Of a stretch of DNA of 39,491 bases, positions 26,061 through 34,538 are shown piece by piece. The notes beneath the pieces were generated by a model, which was given only the letters and a program-made list of their open reading frames with translations, was not told the DNA's origin and searched no databases. The number at the start of each line of letters is the position of its first letter. Within the stretch, counting starts at the first letter, position 1. The translations under genes and the position numbers were made by a program. The stretch comes from RGIG3159 sp045640565 (GTDB taxonomy: Bacteria; Bacillota; Clostridia; Oscillospirales; Oscillospiraceae), in the NCBI GenBank assembly GCA_045640565.1, contig JAZUFG010000079.1, positions 1-39,491 of the forward strand, read 5' to 3'.

Positions 26061-27245
26061 TTACTGCTGTGCTTCCAATTGCGCGATCATTTCTTTGACG
26101 ATCTCCATGCAATCACCCACAATTTTATAGTGGGCAAGGGAGAAAATCGGCGCATCCGGATCGCTGTTGATCGCAACGATAGTCTTGGCATTGGAAATGC
26201 CTGCCAGATGCTGAATGGCACCGGAAACACCCACGGTGATGAGAAGATCGGGTGCTACGGTACAGCCGGTCTGGCCAACCTGGTGGGGATACTCTGCCCA
26301 GCCGGTATCCACCAAAGGACGGGAACATCCAAGCTCACCGCCCAGGAGCTCGGCAAGATGCTTTACAAGCTTCAGATTCTTGGAAGAACCCACGCCTCTG
26401 CCGGCATCCACAATAATTCTGACATCCTTGATGCTCTCCACCTTAGCCGTTTTGACGACCTCCAGGAGCTCCATGCCGGAAAATGCAGGAGCAGGGGCAG
26501 TGTCCTTGCGAACAAGGCCCTTTCGGGAGCTGTCCTCAGGCAGGGCCAGCATGATGCCCGGGCGAACGGTTGCCATCTGAGGTCGGGTGTTGGCGCACAC
26601 GATGGTCGCCATCAAATTGCCGCCGAATGCCGGACGGGTCTGCCGCAGAAGCCCTGTCTCTTTGTCGATTTCCAGCACGGTGCAGTCAGCGGTCAGGCCG
26701 GTGCGGAGATTTGCTGCCACACGGGGAGCCAAAGAACGGCCGAACATGGTAGCGCCAAAGAGAAGGATCTCGGGCTTCTCTCTCTTGACCAAGGAGGCAA
26801 CGGCCTTTGCATAGGGCTCATCAAAGCCTTCTGCATAGACCTTGTCATCACAGAGGATAACTTCATCTGCGCCGTGGGCGATCAGGGCAGGGGCAAAGGT
26901 TTCCACACCGCTGCCGATCAGCAGGGCTGCCAGCTTTGTGCCCTTGGAATCCGCCAATTCCCGACCTTTTCCGAGAAGCTCAAAGGCAACGGGAAGGGGA
27001 CCTTCCTCATTGCACTCGGCAAAAACGAAAACGCCGTGATAGGCGGAAAGGTCTGCCGTCCCCTCATCCTTTTCCATGGAAATGGCACCGAATTTGCAGC
27101 TGTCCAGGCAGATGCTGCACATGGCACATTTGGCGGGATCCACGACGGCTTTCTTTTCCTGCAAGCTCAAAGCGCCGGCAGCACAAACTTTTATGCAGCG
27201 GCCGCAGCCCTTGCATTTTTCTCGGTCAATCATCAAACCTGCCAT
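26061..27245 (-). CDS. etfA: Electron-transfer flavoprotein alpha subunit with N-terminal 2[4Fe-4S] ferredoxin domain
   Basis: The protein has 394 residues. Residues 10-55 hold two cluster motifs, CKGCGRCIKVC and CAMCSICLDSC, as in EtfA of the acetogen lactate dehydrogenase complex (LctC). The Etf alpha part follows, with the FAD-binding C-terminus VGQTGCTVAPDLLITVGVSG, GAIQHLAGISNAKTIVAINSDPDAPIF and KIVGD. With EtfB and the flavoprotein dehydrogenase encoded just upstream, it should pass electrons between the 2-hydroxy acid, NAD and ferredoxin (flavin-based confurcation). GGAGG lies 9 bases before the ATG. It is the last gene of the operon. Confidence 0.92.
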   Translation of the reverse strand: MAGLMIDREKCKGCGRCIKVCAAGALSLQEKKAVVDPAKCAMCSICLDSCKFGAISMEKDEGTADLSAYHGVFVFAECNEEGPLPVAFELLGKGRELADSKGTKLAALLIGSGVETFAPALIAHGADEVILCDDKVYAEGFDEPYAKAVASLVKREKPEILLFGATMFGRSLAPRVAANLRTGLTADCTVLEIDKETGLLRQTRPAFGGNLMATIVCANTRPQMATVRPGIMLALPEDSSRKGLVRKDTAPAPAFSGMELLEVVKTAKVESIKDVRIIVDAGRGVGSSKNLKLVKHLAELLGGELGCSRPLVDTGWAEYPHQVGQTGCTVAPDLLITVGVSGAIQHLAGISNAKTIVAINSDPDAPIFSLAHYKIVGDCMEIVKEMIAQLEAQQ

Positions 27246-27246
27246 C

Positions 27247-28026
27247 TCAGCGGACCTCCTTCCAAAGATTCAATACCGCGCCGACCTGTTCCGAAAGGCT
27301 GCCTTCAATAGCCTTGGCTTCGCCCCGGCTTTCAGGAGTAAATGTCCGGACCACCTGTGTAGGGGAGCCGGCAAAACCCGTGCGGTTCGTATCCGCATTC
27401 ACCTGGGCCGCTGTATGAGCGGTGAAGGGAGCCTCCAGGCTGAAGCGAACGCCGGAAATGGTGGACATTCTCGGGAAAACGATATCTTTCTGAACTGTCA
27501 GCAGAGCAGGGAGCATGACCTTGACGACCTTGCTTCCGGATTCTGTGGCTTTTCTGACCACAAAATACTTTTCTGTAGCTTCCAAGATCTCACTGACATC
27601 TGTCACATGGTGAATGCCTAAAGCTTCGGCAAGCTCGGGACCGATCTGAGCGGTATCGCCGTCCACAGCCATCTTGCCGCAAAGGATCAGGTCCACATTG
27701 CCCATGGCCTTAATGCCAAGGGAGAGCGCATAAGAGGTTGCCAAAGTATCGGCACCGGCAAAAGCCCGGTCCGAAAGGAGGCAAGCCTCGTCCACGCCCC
27801 GGCTTTCCGTATCCCGGAGGAGGCGCTCTGTAGCGGGAATGCCCATGCTGAGGGCCGTAATGCTGCCGCCCAGCTTTTCTTTCAGCTGAACTGCCAGCTC
27901 CACAGCGTAATTATCAAAAGGGTTAATGACTGCCTGACGGCCATCACGAATAATGGCATGGGTTTCCGGGTCCAAACGGACTTCATTCGTTCCGGGAACC
28001 TGCTTGATACAAACGACAATTTTCAT
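27247..28026 (-). CDS. etfB: Electron-transfer flavoprotein beta subunit
   Basis: The protein has 259 residues, the normal length. MKIVVCIKQVPGTNEVRLDP is the family start; NPFDNYAVELAVQLKE and LILCGKMAVDGDTAQIGPELAEALG are core motifs, the latter at the AMP or FAD site. In bifurcating Etf the beta subunit holds the FAD that splits electrons. It pairs with the ferredoxin-bearing EtfA next to it. Its ATG overlaps the stop of the dehydrogenase gene by 4 bases. Confidence 0.92.
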   Translation of the reverse strand: MKIVVCIKQVPGTNEVRLDPETHAIIRDGRQAVINPFDNYAVELAVQLKEKLGGSITALSMGIPATERLLRDTESRGVDEACLLSDRAFAGADTLATSYALSLGIKAMGNVDLILCGKMAVDGDTAQIGPELAEALGIHHVTDVSEILEATEKYFVVRKATESGSKVVKVMLPALLTVQKDIVFPRMSTISGVRFSLEAPFTAHTAAQVNADTNRTGFAGSPTQVVRTFTPESRGEAKAIEGSLSEQVGAVLNLWKEVR

Positions 28027-29609
28027 CCTTCAGCCTCCTTCAGCGGGGTAAACAGATTGCCTGTTCCCAATGTACCCTTGGGGTCGAAGACGGCCTTCAG
28101 CTTTGCCATCTCTTCGATGTGCTTTTCGCCGTACATAATCCTGAGGAAGTCAGCCTTCAGCTTGCCGACGCCATGCTCTGCGGAAACAGCTCCGCCCATG
28201 GCCGTGACCTTGGCTGCCCATTTCTTGAAGAGCTCCTTACCGGCTGCATATTCATCTTCATTGCGAGGCAGAATGTTGACATGCAGATGGTTGTTGCCGA
28301 TGTGGCCGAATTTAACGGACTGAAGCCCCAACTCTGCCAGATCGTGATTATAGACATCCATGATCTCCGCCAGGCAGGCATCCGGAACAGACATATCGGA
28401 GCCCAATTTTGTGATGGTCGGATGCTCTTTCTTTCTCCGGTCAATGGTCATATTGACACTTTCCGGAGTGGCGTGACGGAAGAAATAAAGGCGATCCCGG
28501 TCCACGCCGTTCCTGGCCACCCAGGTATCATCCTCGCAGCCTCCGCAGGCCTTCATGGCCTCGCCGATGGCAAAGAGACGGGTCAGAGCTTCCTCTTCAC
28601 TGTCACACTGGATCTCCGTATAAACCGCACAGTTGTATTCCTTGGGAACGGGCATCAGCTGCGCAAAGGCCGTATTATTTTCCTTCTGGCTCCGGAGAAG
28701 CTCCAGCGCATCACAGTTAAAGAATTCCAGAGAACTGAGTTTATCCACATTTTCCCGGATCATGGGAACAAAACGGATTGCACTCTTCTCCTCCCGGAAG
28801 AAACAGGTCACGCCCCAGACCAACTGCGGCATGGGAATCAGGGAAAGCTCGATGGATGTGGTCACACCCAAGGTGCCGTCAGAACCGATGAAAAGGTCAA
28901 TTGCGTCCATATCGTCGGCAATATAATAGCCGGAGGCATTTTTCGTCTTGGGGAGAACATAGCTGGGCAGAGCAAAGGTCATAACCTTACCGCTCTCGGT
29001 GGTCAGCGTCATCGTTCTTCCCTTTGCGAATATCTCGCCCCGCTTGAGCGAAAGGACTTCGCCGTTGGTCAGCACGACACGCAGGGCAGTGACATGGTTT
29101 CTGGTGGGGCCGTAGAGATAGCTTCTGGCACCGGAAGCATTACATGCCACCATGCCGCCGATAGAAGCAGAGCTCTCGGTAGGATCCGGGGTCAAAAGCT
29201 GTTCCGGGGCAGTGCAGAAAGCTTTAAAAGCCTCTTTGGAAGCAGCATCCCAGCTACTCACTTCAAATTTCCGGCTTTCAATCTGCTTTTTCAGCTCCGA
29301 AAGAATCATGCCGGGTTCCACAGTGACGAAGAAATGACCGTTTTCATCCCGGCGCATGCCAAGTACCCGGTTCATCTTCATCAGGTTCATAATATGGCCG
29401 CCGTGGGGAACTGCCGCCGCAGCCAAGCCGGTACGGGCACCCTGAAGGGTAATCTTCTCCCCGGAAGCATATACTTCTTTGAGAATCTCCCGAACCTCTT
29501 CCTCCGACTTAGGGAAAGAAATACTCTCTGCAGTGCCTACGCTGCGGGATTCATCCCGCAAATAATCCACATAGTCGCTGCACATGGCTTTGATTTGTGT
29601 GTTACCCAT
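28023..29609 (-). CDS. FAD-binding 2-hydroxyacid dehydrogenase (GlcD/LctD-like)
   Basis: The protein has 528 residues of the VAO/GlcD family. The FAD-binding N-terminal domain includes ITLQGARTGLAAAAVPHGGHI and PDPTESSASIGGMVACNASGA. The C-terminal domain has GHIGNNHLHVNILP (metal His) and SAEHGVGKLK near the end. Together with EtfBA it matches the lactate dehydrogenase complex of acetogens in which lactate oxidation is driven by ferredoxin. In this operon the substrate may instead be another 2-hydroxy acid such as malate, citramalate or 2-hydroxyglutarate; the sequence does not decide. AAGGAT lies about 7 bases before the ATG. Confidence 0.85.
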   Translation of the reverse strand: MGNTQIKAMCSDYVDYLRDESRSVGTAESISFPKSEEEVREILKEVYASGEKITLQGARTGLAAAAVPHGGHIMNLMKMNRVLGMRRDENGHFFVTVEPGMILSELKKQIESRKFEVSSWDAASKEAFKAFCTAPEQLLTPDPTESSASIGGMVACNASGARSYLYGPTRNHVTALRVVLTNGEVLSLKRGEIFAKGRTMTLTTESGKVMTFALPSYVLPKTKNASGYYIADDMDAIDLFIGSDGTLGVTTSIELSLIPMPQLVWGVTCFFREEKSAIRFVPMIRENVDKLSSLEFFNCDALELLRSQKENNTAFAQLMPVPKEYNCAVYTEIQCDSEEEALTRLFAIGEAMKACGGCEDDTWVARNGVDRDRLYFFRHATPESVNMTIDRRKKEHPTITKLGSDMSVPDACLAEIMDVYNHDLAELGLQSVKFGHIGNNHLHVNILPRNEDEYAAGKELFKKWAAKVTAMGGAVSAEHGVGKLKADFLRIMYGEKHIEEMAKLKAVFDPKGTLGTGNLFTPLKEAEG

Positions 29610-29646
29610 AAAATATCCTTACTTTCGTGGCGATTGCTCGCCGTAA

Positions 29647-30609
29647 TTACGAATTCAAATAATCTGCCGTACAGGGGGGAAGAAGCTTGCAGGCCTCTTC
29701 TCTGCGGCCTTCTTTTAAGAGCCTCCGCACCTCAGATGCGGATACGGGACGACCCTCCACCTCCAGACGGGGAAGCTCCCGGACTTCTATTCCGTTTTCC
29801 GGCAAAAGCCGCTTTAATGCAGCATTATAGACACTGGTGGAGGCAGACAGGGGCTCTGTTCCTATGAAACGCTCCGTAATTCCCAAGGCCGGGGCGATAT
29901 AGTGGGCAAAGAGCCCGGCATCCATTTCGCTTTCTGCCTTTGCCTTTTCCGCATCCCGCAGAAAATAGGCAGGGAAGGTCAGGGAGGAGATCACATACCG
30001 GGAACCCGGGAGCACCGTCACATTGGCAAGATCCTCCGTTCCCTTTTTTACCAGCGCATAGCGGACTTCAAAGGGGAATTCGGATTTTTCTTCCTCTACG
30101 ACCAGAATGAAAACCTTTTCGCAGGCTTTGGATGCCTCCACCGCCAGATAGCGATGGCCCAGGGTAAAGGGATTCGCATTCATGACGATACAGCCTGTCT
30201 TTTTGGAGCCTTCCGCCAGACTCTTCAGGGAGGCACAGAAATCGTCAATTCCCGGCCGCCCCCATTCCAGGAGCACCGCCGAAGAGGCCTCCTCCACCGG
30301 ATGGAAACCAAGGCCCTCAAAATTCCGGGCGCTTGACCGCTTGGTGATCATATACACGCACGATTTTCCGCGCCTGCCGGCTTCCCGAATCAGGGCCGTC
30401 AGGACTTTCGCTGCCAGATCCTCCCCCTGAAAGGCAGGATCTACGGCGATCATCTGGAGCATATCTCCAACCAATGCGCCGCTGGCAACCAAATTGTCCA
30501 TATCGTCCCAAATTCCGATACGGTAATCGGCACAGTCCACGGGGAAGAGCCCGCAGCGTTCCAGCAAAGGCTTTGCCTCCCGAAAGGAGACCTGATCTTC
30601 TATATACAT
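29647..30609 (-). CDS. citC: [Citrate (pro-3S)-lyase] ligase
   Basis: The protein has 320 residues. An N-terminal GNAT-like part (about 1-120, with AVDPAFQGEDLAAKVLTALI) precedes a cytidylyltransferase-like domain with CIVMNANPFTLGHRYLAVEA near residue 140 (the HxGH-type motif as TLGH), and ISASTSVYNAAL-like residues near 260. CitC acetylates the thiol of the lyase prosthetic group with acetate and ATP, which switches the enzyme on. It is separated from citDEF by six genes, an unusual position. AAAGGAG lies 8 bases before the ATG. Confidence 0.9.
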   Translation of the reverse strand: MYIEDQVSFREAKPLLERCGLFPVDCADYRIGIWDDMDNLVASGALVGDMLQMIAVDPAFQGEDLAAKVLTALIREAGRRGKSCVYMITKRSSARNFEGLGFHPVEEASSAVLLEWGRPGIDDFCASLKSLAEGSKKTGCIVMNANPFTLGHRYLAVEASKACEKVFILVVEEEKSEFPFEVRYALVKKGTEDLANVTVLPGSRYVISSLTFPAYFLRDAEKAKAESEMDAGLFAHYIAPALGITERFIGTEPLSASTSVYNAALKRLLPENGIEVRELPRLEVEGRPVSASEVRRLLKEGRREEACKLLPPCTADYLNS

Positions 30610-30638
30610 TTCAAATCTCCTTTCGGAATTATCTCGGC

Positions 30639-31757
30639 TCAGCCTTTGATCAGCTCCATCGCTGCCCGCATAATGGGACGGTGACTGTCAGGGTGTTTTC
30701 CCCAGACTACCATCATGCTGTCCACAAGACGGTCCAGATTCTCTTCGGTGGGCTCAATGCCGATTTCCCGGAGGGTCTTCGGCTGCTCCAGAGCATCCAT
30801 GAAGCGGTTAAAGTTATTGCACTCATATTCGCTGCGGCCATAGGCAACCATGGCAGCCCGGAGGCCCAAACCGACGATCTCCCCGTGGAGATAGCCCAGG
30901 GTCTCTTCCGTAAATTCGGTACGGCAGGCGTAATAAAGCGCATGCGCAAAGGGGCAGCCCTTCAGTGCAATAGAGGAGGCCGTAAGAGCCTTCTTGTTGT
31001 TATAATTGGCAGCCGCTGCCATCGCGGTGGTTGCCACGACGGAGAAAATGCAATCCTCAAATTCCTGGGAAGCGATATGCTCCTTGCAATCCCGGAAGGC
31101 CTTTTCTCCCTTGTTCAGGCAAATCTCATTGGTGATGCCCGCCATGATTTTGGAGGTGTACATATCCGCATTCATGTTGCTGAGATCATAGCTCTCCATC
31201 ATGAAGCCGGTTTCAATATACTTGGCAAAGCAGTCTGCCACGCCGGATGCAAAATATCTTGCAGGAGCCTCCACAAGAAGCTGTGTATCCACAACAGCGC
31301 AGTCCACTTCTTTATCCCGCCAAATACGGTCAATGGGCTTGTGGTTGTCTGCATACATGACGCTCATGGCAGACCAGCAGTTAAAGGTTGCGGTAGAGGT
31401 GGGAACTGTCACAATGGGAAGTCCTGTGCGGTGAGATGTTGCCTTGCCCATATCCATGACCTTGCCGCCGCCTACGGGAATCACCAGGTCAATCCCGTTA
31501 TTCTTTGCGAAGTCGGTCAGATATTCCAAAGTTGCGTAGGTGGTATCGGTGACCATGGTAAAGCGTTCAAAGGCAACGCCATACTCTTTTAAGCTGGCCT
31601 CCACCCGCTCGCCGGCCAGATCCCAGGCTTTCTTGCCGCAAATAACAAGGGCCTTGCAGGCACCCAGCATTTTTGCTTCTCTGCCGAGAATTGCCAATGC
31701 ACCGGGTTCCTGAATATAACGGCCGCAGCCGAATTTCTTTGGTTTGAATTCAGACAT
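30639..31757 (-). CDS. Iron-containing alcohol dehydrogenase, GldA-like
   Basis: The protein has 372 residues of the Fe-ADH/glycerol dehydrogenase family. FGCGRYIQEPGALAILG is the family start, VIPVGGGKVMDMGKA near residue 95 binds NAD, and PTSTATFNC follows. Metal ligands fit DCFAKYIE (Asp), PFAHALYYA (His) and YLHGEIVGLG (His). It reduces or oxidises an alcohol or 2-hydroxy/2-oxo group with NAD(P) in the cytosol. Its place in a lyase operon suggests a carbonyl intermediate as substrate rather than glycerol. AAGGAG lies 6 bases before the ATG. Confidence 0.85.
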   Translation of the reverse strand: MSEFKPKKFGCGRYIQEPGALAILGREAKMLGACKALVICGKKAWDLAGERVEASLKEYGVAFERFTMVTDTTYATLEYLTDFAKNNGIDLVIPVGGGKVMDMGKATSHRTGLPIVTVPTSTATFNCWSAMSVMYADNHKPIDRIWRDKEVDCAVVDTQLLVEAPARYFASGVADCFAKYIETGFMMESYDLSNMNADMYTSKIMAGITNEICLNKGEKAFRDCKEHIASQEFEDCIFSVVATTAMAAAANYNNKKALTASSIALKGCPFAHALYYACRTEFTEETLGYLHGEIVGLGLRAAMVAYGRSEYECNNFNRFMDALEQPKTLREIGIEPTEENLDRLVDSMMVVWGKHPDSHRPIMRAAMELIKG

Positions 31758-31817
31758 AACAGTCTCCTTATTCTGTCACAATTTGATAATCCGTTTTACA
31801 TGCCGGGTCCCGCAGGA

Positions 31818-33152
31818 TCAAAGCAATTCTGTGAGTTCCCAAACGGAACCGGTGGAATTCAGCGCGGTGGAAAGGATCTCCTCCACCTCGGCTTCTCCCT
31901 TTCCGGACATTGCAGCCATCCCGCCGACTTTTGCACGGAAGGCTTCCTCCGGCATGGGATTTTCCGGCTCACCAACAGGGAAAATCATTTCCTTCTCTAC
32001 GGATGAACCGTCCTTTAGGAAAGCCTTGACGATGGCGATCCGTTTCCCGGGGGCCTGAGCCGTCAGCTCCGGATCCTCCAGGATCTCTGTTGCCTTGCAG
32101 ATCCGAAGGATCTCCGGATTGACCCTGTTTTCTTCCGTAAAGTCTGCAATTCCGGTCCGGCCCAAAACCCATGCCATAGCGGCACAATAGGGAACGGACA
32201 TTTTTCCTGCGGTAATTCCGGCAATCTCCGTATGATCATGGCCCTTGATGCCCTGCTTATACATGCGGATCACAAGGCGGTCCACTTGCTCTGCAGGAAT
32301 CTGCCGCCGAAGCTCCAGCACCGCATCCACACTTCCGTGGGTATGCCGGCAGGCAGCGTGGCGTTTGTGATAAACACCGAGGATGCTCCAGCTTCCGTCT
32401 TCTTCCAGCATTTCCGGCTTCCATTCATCACAATAGGCATGGATAAAGCCGAATTTCCCATCCAGAGGATCCACCGGGCCCGTAAACCCGGAAAGGCCGA
32501 AATAGGCCGCATTGACGCCGCCAGCTGCGGCTCTGCCGATATTCCAGGGCTTCATGTCGGAGACATTTTCCTGTGCCTCCAAAATACCGCCTGCATTGGA
32601 GCATGCTGCGGAAATCACATTCTTGAAGGCCTCTTTGCTGCCGCCATTCAGGGCAATAACACCCATGGCAGCGCCGATGCAGCCCAGAGTACCGGAAGCA
32701 TGGAAGCCGCGGTTCCGATGGGACGGCTGCATGCAGCGGCCCAAGCGGATGGCAGCCTCGTAGCCCACCGCAATGCCCTTCAGAAGCTGCGGCATCGCCG
32801 CACATTCCCATTCTGCAGCCGCCAAAACAGCAGGCACAATGCTGGCACCCAGATGGATAGAGGACCTGCGATCCCCGTCATCAATGTCAAAAGCGTGGGC
32901 AAAAATGCCGTTCCAAAGAGCCGCATCCTGAACAGCAGCCTTTTCATCCAGCCCGGCAACCGTCACGCCCTTGACCTTAGGCAGGCTGTGAAGGTAGCTC
33001 CTTGCCCGATCTCCGAAGACGGTGGAACCTCCCAGCATGCAGCCGATGGCATCCAGGAGGCAATTTCTGGCTTCCCGCTCCACCTCAGGGGGAAGCTCCC
33101 CCGAGGCGCGAGCATAAAGCAGTTCAATAAACTTATCTGATAAATTCGCCAT
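31818..33152 (-). CDS. MmgE/PrpD family protein
   Basis: The protein has 444 residues, the usual PrpD length. NGIFAHAFDIDDGDR near residue 80 and HASGTLGCIGAAMGVIALNGG near 150 are core motifs, and YHKRHAACRHTHGSVDA near 265 is the usual Cys/His segment of the active site. Characterised members dehydrate 2-methylcitrate (PrpD) or decarboxylate cis-aconitate to itaconate. It acts without an Fe-S cluster. Either activity would supply substrate for the hydro-lyase and lyase encoded beside it. The ribosome binding site is weak and the start lies 3 bases past the previous stop, so translation is probably coupled. Confidence 0.85.
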   Translation of the reverse strand: MANLSDKFIELLYARASGELPPEVEREARNCLLDAIGCMLGGSTVFGDRARSYLHSLPKVKGVTVAGLDEKAAVQDAALWNGIFAHAFDIDDGDRRSSIHLGASIVPAVLAAAEWECAAMPQLLKGIAVGYEAAIRLGRCMQPSHRNRGFHASGTLGCIGAAMGVIALNGGSKEAFKNVISAACSNAGGILEAQENVSDMKPWNIGRAAAGGVNAAYFGLSGFTGPVDPLDGKFGFIHAYCDEWKPEMLEEDGSWSILGVYHKRHAACRHTHGSVDAVLELRRQIPAEQVDRLVIRMYKQGIKGHDHTEIAGITAGKMSVPYCAAMAWVLGRTGIADFTEENRVNPEILRICKATEILEDPELTAQAPGKRIAIVKAFLKDGSSVEKEMIFPVGEPENPMPEEAFRAKVGGMAAMSGKGEAEVEEILSTALNSTGSVWELTELL

Positions 33153-33155
33153 ATT

Positions 33156-34004
33156 TTACAGTTCCACGCTGGCAATTCTGGGCTCGAAGCAGCAGCAGGG
33201 ACGAAGGGCAACCACTCGGACACCGCTGGCCCGCTGGGGACCGACCTTCATAAAGGTAGCCAGAACAGAAGTCTGACCGCCCAAACCCAAGGGGCCGATC
33301 TCTGCCTTGTTGACCTGCTCGGTGATATAGCTTTCCAGCTCCGTCTGCTCCGCGTACTTTCCGTGGACCATAGCTTCCAGCATCAGGTTGGTGGCCTCCA
33401 CCTGGGAACGGCCGATGCCAACCGCCAGAGTACAGGGAGAGCAGCCCAAAAGCTTGACGGCCTCTGTCGCCCGCTTGACGATCTCATCTGCGACCACCAT
33501 GGCGTCATGCTTGTGGAAAACTCTTTGGGTCAGTCCCCGGATCGCGGGACCGCCGCCGAACATGAGAACGGAAACCCGAAGGACATCCTCTTCCACATTC
33601 TTGATGACAAAGGGGGCAGGAGCCAGGGCGCCGGGGTCCTGGTCCAGACCGCCGGACTGGCTCAAACGCTCCACGTCATTGCCCTTAATGGCCATAGGAC
33701 GGCCGGGAAGAGTCTGCAGACCCTGACGGATGCCTTCCTTGATGGATTCCATCATTTCGCCGGTGAGGGCGCGCTTGGGGCCGATCTCAATGAAGACATG
33801 GGGAATACCGGTATCATCGCAGAGAGGCTTGCGTGTCTTTTCCGCAACTTCCGCATTCTCCAGAATGGTTTCCATGGCCCACTTGGCCCGGGCATTGGCT
33901 TCTTTATCAATGGCGCAGCGATAGGCGTCCTTCCGGTCTGCCGGGAAAGTAGAGCCCGCAGTTACCAGAGTATTCTTTATCTTTTCAACAAGTTCCGGAA
34001 TCAT
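33156..34004 (-). CDS. Fe-S hydro-lyase alpha subunit (class I fumarase/tartrate dehydratase type)
   Basis: The protein has 282 residues, the length of separate alpha subunits. KPLCDDTGIPHVFIEIG near residue 60 carries the first cluster Cys (usual form CQDTG). LGCSPCTLAVGIGRSQVEATNL near 185-205 and RPCCCFEPR near the C-terminus hold others. Such enzymes add or remove water on fumarate, tartrate or mesaconate with an oxygen-sensitive [4Fe-4S] cluster. Departures from the consensus (CDD for CQD; GRSQ for GGT) suggest a special substrate. GGAGG lies 7 bases upstream and the start abuts the beta stop. Confidence 0.85.
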   Translation of the reverse strand: MIPELVEKIKNTLVTAGSTFPADRKDAYRCAIDKEANARAKWAMETILENAEVAEKTRKPLCDDTGIPHVFIEIGPKRALTGEMMESIKEGIRQGLQTLPGRPMAIKGNDVERLSQSGGLDQDPGALAPAPFVIKNVEEDVLRVSVLMFGGGPAIRGLTQRVFHKHDAMVVADEIVKRATEAVKLLGCSPCTLAVGIGRSQVEATNLMLEAMVHGKYAEQTELESYITEQVNKAEIGPLGLGGQTSVLATFMKVGPQRASGVRVVALRPCCCFEPRIASVEL

Positions 34005-34523
34005 TTATTCATCCTCCACTTCGTCCATGGTCTTGCCATGCACAGCCCCGATGATCACGGGGAATTCATGCACATAGAGCCGATGGAAGGCTTCCATACC
34101 CTCCTCGGGGAAGGCAATCACTTCCCGGGAGCTGACCTTGCTTTCCAGCAAAGCTGTCACAGGGGGAATGATGGCATAGCAAGAACCATACTTGTCCATT
34201 GCAGCAATGGTTTCGGGCTTCAAAGCGCCTTTGCCCATATGCATACGGATGCCGCCCTTGGAAAGGGGAGCAATGGAGGCTTCGATTTCCAGCTTATTGC
34301 TGGAGGTGGGACCCGTGCCCGCGCAGCTGACAGCCGTGTGGAACACTACGCCGCCGGTAAGGTCAATGCCTTTTTCCTGCAGCTTGCCCTCTTCCATAAG
34401 CTTGACAATCTTGGGAAGAACGGCGTCCCGGCCGGTGAAGATGTACCCGGAAACGAGGACCATCTCGCCGGCCTTCAGGCCGTCAATATCTTCCTGTGTA
34501 ATAGGAGTTGTGATTGTTTTCAT
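34005..34523 (-). CDS. Fe-S hydro-lyase beta subunit (fumarase C-terminal domain type)
   Basis: The protein has 172 residues from the ATG at 34523. SGYIFTGRDAVLPKI near residue 30 corresponds to the usual GxxxxxRDxAH motif but lacks the His. GTGPTSSNKLE near 70 matches GPTTSxRM, and GKGAL near 100 matches GKGG. It partners with the alpha subunit encoded next. A 4-residue longer frame exists with a TTG start; I prefer the ATG. The ribosome binding site (GGGTG) is poor. Confidence 0.82.
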   Translation of the reverse strand: MKTITTPITQEDIDGLKAGEMVLVSGYIFTGRDAVLPKIVKLMEEGKLQEKGIDLTGGVVFHTAVSCAGTGPTSSNKLEIEASIAPLSKGGIRMHMGKGALKPETIAAMDKYGSCYAIIPPVTALLESKVSSREVIAFPEEGMEAFHRLYVHEFPVIIGAVHGKTMDEVEDE

Positions 34524-34538
34524 GCACGCACCCAATGA

